From Candidatus Omnitrophota bacterium (GTDB taxonomy: Bacteria > Omnitrophota > Koll11 > Zapsychrales > Zapsychraceae), in assembly GCA_023140095.1 (NCBI GenBank), contig JAGLMJ010000064.1, positions 1-6,968 on the forward strand: a stretch of 6,968 bases of DNA, in the 5' to 3' direction. Of this stretch, positions 1-6,147 are shown one piece after another. The translations under genes were made by a program, and so were the position numbers. Numbering within the stretch: the first letter of the stretch is position 1; every line of letters begins with the position of its first letter. A model generated the notes under the pieces. It searched no databases, was not told the DNA's origin, and saw only the letters and a list, made by a program, of their open reading frames with translations.

Positions 1-81
1 GAAGGTTTGATTAAGAACCAGTATATAAGGATGAGAATGGCTAGGAATCGTGCTGTTAGCGGTAGGAAAACTTCCCCCTAA
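1..81 (+). CDS. Possible C-terminal end of an upstream gene (partial, unidentified)
   Basis: The first forward frame is open from the window edge to a TAA at 79-81 and encodes 26 residues with a very basic end (RMRMARNRAVSGRKTSP before the stop). The other two forward frames hit stops within the first dozen or so bases, so if a gene enters from the left on this strand, this is its frame. The fragment is too short to assign to a family. Against it, Arg is mostly AGG or AGA here, whereas the downstream genes mix these with CGT, CGC and CGG. A non-coding stretch is a real alternative. Confidence 0.35.
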   Translation, partial: EGLIKNQYIRMRMARNRAVSGRKTSP

Positions 82-99
82 ATTCTTTCATTCACCGCT
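58..99 (+). other. Inverted repeat enclosing a small hairpin, possible weak terminator
   Basis: AGCGGT (58-63) and ACCGCT (94-99) are perfect 6-base complements. Between them lies a second small stem, GGAA (65-68) with TTCC (72-75) around a 3-base loop. The structure spans the stop of the putative upstream gene and ends at the proposed -35 box. There is no T-run after it, so it is not a classical Rho-independent terminator. A 6-base match of this kind can also arise by chance. Confidence 0.2.
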
Positions 100-127
100 T
101 GAACCCTCAAATCTTATCGTGTAGAAT
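99..127 (+). promoter_or_regulatory. Predicted sigma-70-type promoter for the operon
   Basis: A -35-like TTGAAC (99-104) is separated by 17 bases from a -10-like TAGAAT (122-127). These match the consensus boxes at 4/6 and 5/6, with the ideal spacer length. Transcription would start near 133-136, leaving a leader of about 70 bases before the ATG at 208. It lies in the only sizeable intergenic stretch of the window, ahead of five tightly packed genes, so it is the natural place for the operon promoter. It was found by eye, and the sigma-factor preference of the host is unknown. Confidence 0.45.
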
Positions 128-141
128 AAACTCACTGATAT

Positions 142-159
142 GTGGGAAGCGCTCCATAC
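142..159 (+). promoter_or_regulatory. Possible operator: imperfect palindrome with an AGCGCT centre
   Basis: GTGGGAAGCGCTCCATAC is an imperfect palindrome, with 12 of 18 positions self-complementary around the centre AGCGCT. LacI-family sugar repressors often bind palindromes with a central CG pair; the cellulose-utilisation regulator CelR, for example, uses an AGCGCT-centred TGGG...CCCA site. Here the arms are offset by a base, so the resemblance is partial. The position, just downstream of the predicted transcription start and ahead of a sugar kinase, suits a repressor. No regulator gene is in the window. Confidence 0.2.
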
Positions 160-207
160 CGTCTAATACTGCAACTAATATTCCTATTAAAGGCCATTGT
201 AAAATAC

Positions 208-1140
208 ATGAAACGTTATACTATCGGTGTTGATGTCGGAGGGACCAACATCAAATTGGGGCTGGTTGACCGTTCCGGAGTGATCGTCACCAGGGCCTTT
301 TTAGATACGAAAAATTTTTACAGAAGCAAAACAAAATTGATCGATGCGATCGTCGGTGCGGTTCGTGATCTGATCGACGAGGAAAGGTTGGCATCAAAGG
401 ATATCTTAGGGATTGGGCTAGGGCTGCCCGGCCCCATTGATTCGAGACGAGGTGTCGTGAATTTCCTGCCCAATATCCCGGGATGGAAAAATGTCCCGCT
501 CAAGAGCATTATCCAGAAAAAATTACATATTCCTACATCCGTCGACAATGACGTCAATTTGATCACTCTCGGAGAATGGAAGTTTGGTGCGGGAAAAGGC
601 TACAAAAACTTGATGTGCATGACGCTCGGGACCGGTGTCGGAGGCGGGCTTATTCTCAATGACGCTTTATATCGCGGGGAAGGTTTTGTCGCCGGTGAAT
701 TAGGCCATATGCCGCTCAATGAGAAAGGCCCTGATTGTAATTGCGGCGGGTCAGGATGCTTCGAATATTATGTGGGTAACGGCTATTTACTGAAGAAAGC
801 CGTGAAGATCTTTAAAAATAAGAATATCCAGCTTCCCGATGTCTTTCATTTAGCTAAACAGGGCAATATGCGCGCGATCCGGTTTTGGGAAGAAACGGCG
901 GTTCATATCGGCAATGCGCTTGTGGGGGTTATTAATTTGCTGAATCTCAGGCTGATCGTTATCGGCGGCGGTGTTTCGAACAATTATTCGTTCTTGGGCA
1001 AGACGATCAATGCCGTGATCAAGCGCCGCGCGATGAAAGTTCAGTCCAAAATGGTAAAAATCGTACGGGCAAAATTAGGCAATGATGCAGGAATCAAGGG
1101 AGCACAGATTTTAGTGAAGGAAGCCATTCGTGAACGTTAA
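208..1140 (+). CDS. ROK-family sugar kinase, probable glucokinase
   Basis: This is a 310-residue cytoplasmic kinase of the ROK (Repressor, ORF, Kinase) family, which phosphorylates glucose or another hexose at O6 with ATP. The N-terminal phosphate loop is DVGGTNIK (9-16). GLGLPGPID (70-78) follows, and the catalytic aspartate is D115 in VDNDVN. The second phosphate loop is around LGTGVGGG (140-147). The ROK zinc site is complete, with H167 in GELGHM and C177, C179 and C184 in the CNCGGSGC stretch; E164, H167 and E186 are the expected sugar contacts. IGGGV (252-256) is the adenosine-side motif. There is no N-terminal helix-turn-helix, so this is an enzyme and not a ROK repressor. The ATG at 208 is preferred because it begins directly at the first beta strand, as in family members. 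The upstream ribosome site (AAAGG, 189-193) is weak and rather distant. Glucose is the best substrate guess; ManNAc, GlcNAc or fructose cannot be excluded from motifs. Confidence 0.88.
   Translation: MKRYTIGVDVGGTNIKLGLVDRSGVIVTRAFLDTKNFYRSKTKLIDAIVGAVRDLIDEERLASKDILGIGLGLPGPIDSRRGVVNFLPNIPGWKNVPLKSIIQKKLHIPTSVDNDVNLITLGEWKFGAGKGYKNLMCMTLGTGVGGGLILNDALYRGEGFVAGELGHMPLNEKGPDCNCGGSGCFEYYVGNGYLLKKAVKIFKNKNIQLPDVFHLAKQGNMRAIRFWEETAVHIGNALVGVINLLNLRLIVIGGGVSNNYSFLGKTINAVIKRRAMKVQSKMVKIVRAKLGNDAGIKGAQILVKEAIRER
1117..1121 (+). promoter_or_regulatory. Ribosome binding site that fixes the GTG start of lptD
   Basis: AAGGA, within the longer run GAAGGAAG (1116-1123), ends 8 bases before the GTG at 1130. 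It lies inside the last codons of the kinase gene. The good spacing supports GTG as a genuine start, even though it overlaps the upstream gene by 11 bases, and suggests translational coupling. Confidence 0.6.
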
Positions 1141-1252
1141 ACATTCCCAAAACAGAAACAGAACTTTATTATTTTCAGCTACTTGCGTTATTTTGCTGCA
1201 GTTCGCGGTTACCCATTTATTCGGTATTCCGGTTTTATCGCCTGCCTTTGCC
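1130..1252 (+). other. Sec signal peptide of LptD
   Basis: Codons 1-41 encode a basic n-region (K4, R9, R11), a long hydrophobic core (about 13-36) and an A-F-A motif at 39-41, a good signal peptidase I site just before Q42. There is a cysteine at residue 19 in the core but no lipobox arrangement near the cleavage site, so this is a Sec/SPase I export signal and not a lipoprotein signal. Confidence 0.8.
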
Positions 1253-3460
1253 CAGGAACAAGAACAAAAAGAGGGACGAGGAACAGAGAAAATTCAAGCT
1301 GCCGACCCTGAGGAAGTTGAGATTATCGATCTTGAAGAGATCCAGGCTGCCGATCCTGAGGAGATTCAGGCTGCCGATCCTGAGGAGGTTCAGGCTGCCA
1401 ATTCTAAGAAAGTCCAGGTTTCTGATTCTGTGGAATTGAACGGAGATACGATTGAATATTCTATGGATGGGAACAAGGTCATAGCTGATGGGAATGTCAT
1501 CGTTATCAACAAAAAGATGACATTGATGTGCGATCATATCGAGTTTTCGCGCGATACGGGTACGGCCTATGCGACAGGGAATATTCGTTTAGTATCCACA
1601 GGCGGCGAGATTTCCGAAATGACAGGCGAGAAATTAACGTTTAATTTTGAAACAATGTCCGGGACGTTTGATGGCGCAAAGATCTTTGCCAAACCTTATT
1701 ACGGCTACGGGGAAAAAGTTGGTAAGGTTGGCGAAAATCACATACAGATGGAAAACAATTATGTGACGACCTGCGACCTTGATAAGCCGCATTACCGCAT
1801 GACGGCGAAAAAAATGGATATGTATCCGGGAGACAAGTTGATCGCCCGGAGCGTCCGGATGCTTATCGGAAAGATCCCTTTACTTTATCTTCCCAGGTTC
1901 ACGCAGGATTTGAGAAACAAAAAACCAAAAGTCATTTTCACTCCGGGCTACGATAAGGAATGGGGAATGTTCGTGCTTTCCAAATGGCGCTATCATTTTA
2001 GTGAAAGCTTCAAAGGGATCATCCGTCTTGATGCCAGGGAGAAAAAAGACATTGCCTGGGGGATCAATCTAGACTATAAGACGCCGAAGTATGGAACAGG
2101 AAAGATTCGGACCTATTATATGAACGAACGCAGCATTACGTCCAAGCGGTTTTGGCAAGAGCGGCCTACTCCGACCATTGAGAAAGAGCGTTTTAAAGTG
2201 GAATGGCGGCATAAATGGGAGATCGACAAGAAGACGAATGCGATCATGCAATATTATAGAGCGAGCGACGCTACGATAGTGAAAGATTACTTTGAAAAGG
2301 AATACGAGGAAGACTCTTCAGCGAGTACATACTTTTTGATAACCCGAACGATCCCTTCGGGGGTCTTGAGCTTCCGTACGGATGCCAGGGTCAACCGTTT
2401 TACATCTGCCGTCGAGAGACTGCCGGAGCTGCGGTATGATCTTTCAAACAAGCCATTATGGGATACCGGGTTTTATCTGAGGAATACAACGACTTATTCC
2501 AATCTGACGAATAAGGCGGCTTCCCCGAGCGAGGTCCGGCAAAATACCATGAGGGTCGATTCGGACAGCGAATTGTCCTACCCGATGAAGATCGGCTTTA
2601 TTGAAATGACACCGTTCGTCGGGGGACGGAATACCTACTACAGTAAAGCGAACGATCCCGAGAAATATAATTCGATCCGCGGCATTTTCAGGACAGGGGC
2701 TAGTCTCAGCACGCGGTTCTATAAGGTTTTTGATACTAAGATAGACCGGCATGGATTGGATATTAACCGGTTGCGGCATATCATCCGGCCTTCGGTCGGT
2801 TATGAATTCATGAGTGAACCGACGTTAGCCGCTAGTCAGTTGGATTATTTCGATAGTGTTGACTCTTTGGATAATGCCCATCGCCTTACGTTCGCGATCG
2901 AGAATAAATTGCAAACCAAGAGAAATAACGAAACGGTAGAGTTGTTAAGAGCGATCATCAGCACTGATTTTAAGCTTAAAGAAGATCCTGCCAAAGGGGG
3001 TTTTGGGACGATCTCGACCGATATTGATTTTAGACCGGTTGACTGGATCACTTTTTATTTTGACTCGACATATGATACGCAAAAAGAGTATCTGACGACG
3101 GCGAACTTCGATCTGTATCTCAATGGAGGAGAAAAGTGGTCGGTGGGTATAGGAAAGCGCTGGAACCGTGAGGTTGATGACCAATTGACTTCGGAATTTA
3201 ATTATAAGTTCAATCCGAAATGGGCCCTTCGGACGTATACGCGCTTTGATCTGCGTAACGGCATTCTTAAGGAACAAGAGTATACTTTTACGCGGGATCT
3301 GCATTGCTGGACGATGGACATTAACTTCAATGAAAAAAGGAACGAAGGTAATGAGATCTGGCTTGTCTTCACGTTGAAGGCGTTTCCGGACATGGCCATA
3401 GATTTCGGGACAAGTTTCAATAAAAGAAAAGCGGGGTCACAAAGTTCAGGAGGAAATTAA
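1130..3460 (+). CDS. lptD: LPS-assembly protein LptD (OstA/Imp)
   Basis: This 776-residue outer-membrane protein is close to the usual LptD length (E. coli about 784). With the lipoprotein LptE, LptD inserts LPS into the outer leaflet. Domains in order: a signal peptide (1-41, A39-F40-A41 before Q42); an acidic 8-residue repeat linker (55-102); a periplasmic OstA/LptA-like jelly-roll domain (about 103-245, with GDTIEY and a YATGNI turn); the hinge GKIPLLYLPRF (247-256), typical of LptD; and a long beta-barrel domain (about 265-763) of alternating aromatic strands. C215 in NYVTTCDLDKPHY and C726 in TRDLHCW sit where LptD proteins place their inter-domain disulfide cysteines; C134 is an extra one. 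The last barrel strand ends in DFGTSF, followed by a 13-residue polar tail. The GTG start has a good ribosome site and gives a proper basic n-region. The neighbours are a sugar kinase and nucleotide-sugar genes, not the surA/pdxA context of enterobacteria. Confidence 0.9.
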   Translation: MNVKHSQNRNRTLLFSATCVILLQFAVTHLFGIPVLSPAFAQEQEQKEGRGTEKIQAADPEEVEIIDLEEIQAADPEEIQAADPEEVQAANSKKVQVSDSVELNGDTIEYSMDGNKVIADGNVIVINKKMTLMCDHIEFSRDTGTAYATGNIRLVSTGGEISEMTGEKLTFNFETMSGTFDGAKIFAKPYYGYGEKVGKVGENHIQMENNYVTTCDLDKPHYRMTAKKMDMYPGDKLIARSVRMLIGKIPLLYLPRFTQDLRNKKPKVIFTPGYDKEWGMFVLSKWRYHFSESFKGIIRLDAREKKDIAWGINLDYKTPKYGTGKIRTYYMNERSITSKRFWQERPTPTIEKERFKVEWRHKWEIDKKTNAIMQYYRASDATIVKDYFEKEYEEDSSASTYFLITRTIPSGVLSFRTDARVNRFTSAVERLPELRYDLSNKPLWDTGFYLRNTTTYSNLTNKAASPSEVRQNTMRVDSDSELSYPMKIGFIEMTPFVGGRNTYYSKANDPEKYNSIRGIFRTGASLSTRFYKVFDTKIDRHGLDINRLRHIIRPSVGYEFMSEPTLAASQLDYFDSVDSLDNAHRLTFAIENKLQTKRNNETVELLRAIISTDFKLKEDPAKGGFGTISTDIDFRPVDWITFYFDSTYDTQKEYLTTANFDLYLNGGEKWSVGIGKRWNREVDDQLTSEFNYKFNPKWALRTYTRFDLRNGILKEQEYTFTRDLHCWTMDINFNEKRNEGNEIWLVFTLKAFPDMAIDFGTSFNKRKAGSQSSGGN
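1292..1435 (+). repeat. 24-base in-frame tandem repeat (six units) in lptD
   Basis: Six consecutive 24-base units start at 1292, 1316, 1340, 1364, 1388 and 1412, each encoding 8 residues: IQAADPEE, VEIIDLEE, IQAADPEE, IQAADPEE, VQAANSKK and VQVSDSVE. Units three and four differ at a single base (ATC versus ATT), which points to recent duplication; the second and last units are the most diverged. The unit length is a multiple of three, so gain or loss of copies would keep the reading frame. The encoded stretch is acidic and lies between the signal peptide and the jelly-roll domain, probably as a flexible periplasmic linker. Confidence 0.9.
3448..3453 (+). promoter_or_regulatory. Strong ribosome binding site for the UDP-glucose dehydrogenase gene
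   Basis: A full-consensus AGGAGG ends 6 bases before the ATG at 3460. It is embedded in the last codons of lptD, whose TAA overlaps the ATG by one base (TAATG). This is the strongest ribosome site in the window, suggesting that Ugd is translated well and independently as well as being coupled to LptD. Confidence 0.8.
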
Positions 3461-4791
3461 TGAACATTGCTATCGTTGGATCAGGATACGTCGGGTTGGT
3501 GACCGGCGTTTGTTTAGCCCAGATCGGGCATAAGGTTACTTGTGTCGATGTCGACCAGGAGAAAATAAAGAAATTAAAGCTGGGAAAGATTCCTATCTTT
3601 GAGCCCGGTTTAGAAGAATTACTGAAAAAGAATCTGAAGAATAAGCGTCTTTCGTTCACGACCTCTATTCGCGAGGCGACAAGAAAATCAACAGCGATCT
3701 TTATTGCCGTAGGGACGCCGTCGAAGAAGAACGGCGATGCGGATCTCACGTATGTCGAGAATGTTGCCCGCCAAATTGCCGTGAACATGGATGATTATAA
3801 ACTGATCATTGAAAAATCGACCGTTCCCGCGGAAACAGGCAAAAGGGTCGCTCGGACCATCAAGATGAACCTGCCCAAGAAATTTAAAAAGGATAAGAAC
3901 GCGACATTGGATTTTGACGTGGCGTCTAATCCGGAATTCTTAAGAGAGGGGTCGGCGGTCCATGATTTTATGAATCCTGACAGGGTCGTCGTCGGCGTGG
4001 GATCAAAGAAGGCGGAAAAATTATTCCGCGAGATCTATAAGCCGCTCAAGCCGCATATGGTTGTCACGAATATCAATTCCGCCGAATTGATCAAGCATGC
4101 CTCAAACTCCTTTCTAGCGACCAAGATATCTTTTATGAATTCCATTTCTCAAATTTGCGACAAGCTTGGCGCCGATGTCCTAAAGGTCGCGGAAGGCATG
4201 GGATATGACAAACGGATCGGGCGGGCGTTCTTAAATGCCGGGGTCGGTTACGGAGGAAGCTGTTTCCCGAAAGACGTGGATGCTTTTGTGCGCATCAGTG
4301 AAAAAAGCGGTTATGATTTCGGTTTATTAAAGGAAGTGCGCAAGATCAATGAAGAGCAGAAGGCCTCTTTTGTCCGGCTGATTGAGGACAAACTCTGGAT
4401 CGTTAAGAATAAGGTGATCGGTGTTCTCGGCCTGGCATTTAAACCGAACACGGATGATATGCGCAGCGCACCTTCGATTAATATCATTAACGCCCTGCAG
4501 CAGGAAGGGGCGAAGATCAAGGCTTACGATCCTGTTGCCATGCCTAATGCTAAGAATATCTTTAAAAAAGTAACCTATTGTAAAGATCCTTATGATACGG
4601 CTAAGGGATGCGATTGCTTGCTGTTACTGACGGAATGGGATGAATTTAAAAAGCTGAACTTTAAAAAGATCGGATCGGCCATGAAGCAACCGATCCTTTT
4701 TGACGGGCGTAATTTATATCATGATAAAGGCCTGGAGGATCTTGGTTTTGAATATTATGGTATCGGACGAGGGGTCGAGACGAACGCATAA
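3460..4791 (+). CDS. ugd: UDP-glucose 6-dehydrogenase
   Basis: This 443-residue cytoplasmic enzyme oxidises UDP-glucose to UDP-glucuronate using two NAD+. The N-terminal Rossmann fold opens with GSGYVG (7-12) and has an acidic D30/D32 at the end of the second strand. It is followed by VGTP (84-87), KSTVP (119-123) and the family signature NPEFLREGSA (157-166). The central domain carries K212 and N216 in ELIKHASN and the catalytic cysteine C268 in GYGGSCFPKD (263-272), a form characteristic of the Ugd branch of the family. The C-terminal UDP-binding domain has GLAFKPNTDDMRSAPS (324-339) and FDGRN (414-418). The length is normal and no key residue is missing. The product can feed the decarboxylase at 6148 or be used directly in glycans. 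It starts within the lptD stop codon and has a strong ribosome site. Confidence 0.95.
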   Translation: MNIAIVGSGYVGLVTGVCLAQIGHKVTCVDVDQEKIKKLKLGKIPIFEPGLEELLKKNLKNKRLSFTTSIREATRKSTAIFIAVGTPSKKNGDADLTYVENVARQIAVNMDDYKLIIEKSTVPAETGKRVARTIKMNLPKKFKKDKNATLDFDVASNPEFLREGSAVHDFMNPDRVVVGVGSKKAEKLFREIYKPLKPHMVVTNINSAELIKHASNSFLATKISFMNSISQICDKLGADVLKVAEGMGYDKRIGRAFLNAGVGYGGSCFPKDVDAFVRISEKSGYDFGLLKEVRKINEEQKASFVRLIEDKLWIVKNKVIGVLGLAFKPNTDDMRSAPSINIINALQQEGAKIKAYDPVAMPNAKNIFKKVTYCKDPYDTAKGCDCLLLLTEWDEFKKLNFKKIGSAMKQPILFDGRNLYHDKGLEDLGFEYYGIGRGVETNA

Positions 4792-4835
4792 TGCCCGGAA
4801 CATGGGATGAGATGAAAACAAAAGGGAAATCATAG
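4791..4835 (+). other. 14-codon mini-ORF bridging the two dehydrogenase genes
   Basis: The ugd stop forms TAATG, opening an ATG at 4791 that runs 14 codons (MPGTWDEMKTKGKS) to a TAG at 4833-4835. That stop is immediately followed by the ATG at 4836, in the same frame. The mini-ORF fills the whole gap between the genes exactly. It has no good ribosome site of its own (the nearest purine run, about 4769-4774, is too far upstream), so if translated it would be by re-initiation after ugd. It may serve coupling, be the remnant of a former N-terminal extension, or be chance. Confidence 0.25.
4823..4827 (+). promoter_or_regulatory. Ribosome binding site for the second dehydrogenase gene
   Basis: AGGGA ends 8 bases before the ATG at 4836, with normal spacing. 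It supports 4836 and not the upstream in-frame ATG at 4791, which is cut off by the TAG, as the main start. Confidence 0.55.
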
Positions 4836-6137
4836 ATGTCAGCAACATTGAAAAAGAAAATTTCAACAAAGAAAGCGCGTCTTGCCGTTATCGGCTTAGG
4901 ATATGTGGGGCTGCCCCTGGCGGTTAATTTTGCTAAAGCGGGATTTACGGTTTTTGGTCTGGATAAAGATGCCGACCGGGTTGCTCAGGTCAACAAAAAG
5001 AAAAGTTATATTCTTGATATTGCGACAAAAGATGTCGCGAAAGTCGTTAAGAACGGGCGTCTCAAGGCGCAGGCACAATTCGAAATCTTGAAGACCGTTG
5101 ATGTTATTATCGTTTGCGTGCCGACCCCTCTTAAGCGCAAATATACGCCGGATATTACCTACATCGTCAGCGCGATCAAGACTGTCCGAAAATTCTTGAA
5201 GAAAGATACCCTTATTATTTTGGAGAGCACGACTTATCCGGGCACGACGGAAGAATTGATCCGCCCGGAGCTGGAAAAAGGCGGACTTAAGGCCGGGAAG
5301 GATTTTTTCTTATCCTTCTCACCGGAGAGAATTGATCCGGGCAATAAGAAATATGATGTCACGCGCATCCCGAAAGTGGTCGGCGGGCTTACCCCTAAGA
5401 GCGGGGCATTGACCAAGTTGCTTTACGAAAAGATCATCAAGGAGATCCACGTGGTTTCCTCGGCGAAAGCGGCCGAGATGACCAAGCTCCTTGAGAATAC
5501 GTTCCGGATCATTAATATCGGATGGGTCAATGAAGTGGCGATGATGTCGCACAAAATGGGCATCGACGTTTGGGAAGTGATCGAGGCGGCGAGTACCAAG
5601 CCGTTCGGATTTATGCCGTTCTATCCGGGCCTCGGTGTCGGAGGGCATTGCATTCCCGACGACCCGCTCTATCTTTATTGGAAGGCGAAGCATCACGGAT
5701 ACAATTCAAAATTCATCAAATTATCGGCGGATACCAATTCGCACATGCCGTATTATGTCGTTGAATGCCTCAAAGAGATCCTCAAAGAGAAGAAAAAGAT
5801 GCTCAGGAACGCGAAGCTGCTGATCGTCGGGGTAACATATAAAAAGGACGTGCACGACCTGCGCAAATCGCCTGCTTTGAAACTTATTGAGATCCTGCAG
5901 GAGAGAAAATGCCATGTCCGTTATTTCGACCCGATCATCCCTTATTTGAATATCGGGAAGATCGATCTGACGTCGATCAAATTAACGCCGAATACTGTTG
6001 CGAAATATGATTGCGTGTTGATCGCGACGGACCATACCAAGGTGAATTATAAACTTATTTTAGAGCATGCCCGTTTGATCTATGACCTGCGCAATGTCTA
6101 TGGCCGCATCAAGCATAAAAAGATAAAGAAAATCTAA
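4836..6137 (+). CDS. UDP-N-acetylhexosamine 6-dehydrogenase, WbpA/TviB type
   Basis: This 433-residue cytoplasmic NAD-dependent enzyme belongs to the same superfamily as Ugd but to the UDP-N-acetyl-hexosamine branch, which turns UDP-GlcNAc (or UDP-GalNAc/ManNAc) into the matching uronate. The Rossmann fold has [10 protein letters not shown] (20-29) and D43 after the second strand. VPTPL (95-99), [10 protein letters not shown] (131-140) and the branch signature SPERIDPGN (162-170) follow. K217 and N221 are the conserved pair in [11 protein letters not shown]. The catalytic cysteine is C272 in [14 protein letters not shown], where the Ugd branch reads GYGGSCFPKD. The UDP-binding domain contains [16 protein letters not shown] (333-348). 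The protein ends in a very basic tail ([11 protein letters not shown]). The start at 4836 fits the family, since LKKKISTKK leads straight into the first strand. Branch assignment is firm; the exact sugar (GlcNAc, GalNAc or ManNAc) is not. It probably supplies an acidic amino sugar for O-antigen or exopolysaccharide. Confidence 0.88.
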   Translation: MSATLKKKISTKKARLAVIGLGYVGLPLAVNFAKAGFTVFGLDKDADRVAQVNKKKSYILDIATKDVAKVVKNGRLKAQAQFEILKTVDVIIVCVPTPLKRKYTPDITYIVSAIKTVRKFLKKDTLIILESTTYPGTTEELIRPELEKGGLKAGKDFFLSFSPERIDPGNKKYDVTRIPKVVGGLTPKSGALTKLLYEKIIKEIHVVSSAKAAEMTKLLENTFRIINIGWVNEVAMMSHKMGIDVWEVIEAASTKPFGFMPFYPGLGVGGHCIPDDPLYLYWKAKHHGYNSKFIKLSADTNSHMPYYVVECLKEILKEKKKMLRNAKLLIVGVTYKKDVHDLRKSPALKLIEILQERKCHVRYFDPIIPYLNIGKIDLTSIKLTPNTVAKYDCVLIATDHTKVNYKLILEHARLIYDLRNVYGRIKHKKIKKI

Positions 6138-6141
6138 AGGA
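6136..6141 (+). promoter_or_regulatory. Ribosome binding site for the UXS-type gene
   Basis: AAAGGA overlaps the stop codon of the preceding gene and ends 6 bases before the ATG at 6148. The two genes are only 10 bases apart, so they are almost certainly co-transcribed. Confidence 0.6.
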
Positions 6142-6147
6142 TACATT

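Noticed and set aside
95..117. Reverse-strand GGGTTCAAGC resembling a tRNA T-loop
   Set aside because: No acceptor, anticodon or D arm can be folded around it, and it coincides with the better-supported promoter.
142..207. GTG at 142 as the start of the kinase, giving a hydrophobic 22-residue N-terminal extension
   Set aside because: It has no ribosome site, lies almost at the predicted transcript start and within the candidate operator, and family members begin next to the DVGGT loop, as from 208.
208..1140. ROK protein as a transcriptional repressor
   Set aside because: There is no N-terminal helix-turn-helix region, and the kinase and zinc motifs are complete.
1235..1537. Open frames on both strands over the lptD repeat (reverse 100 codons; forward 1248-1439, 63 codons) with repeated Leu/Arg motifs
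   Set aside because: A 24-base repeat without stops in one unit is open in every unit. The products are low-complexity shadows of the lptD linker, with no start context.
3417..3788. Reverse frame of 123 codons across the lptD/ugd junction
   Set aside because: It runs antisense to two well-supported genes; its composition is what the reverse of Lys-rich coding would give.
5319..5696. Reverse frame of 125 codons
   Set aside because: It is antisense to the [17 protein letters not shown] core of the second dehydrogenase, has no ribosome site and resembles no family.
5769..5790. Short direct repeat CTCAAAGAGATC / CTCAAAGAGA
   Set aside because: It encodes LKEI-LKEK in an amphipathic helix; two short copies are explained by the protein sequence.
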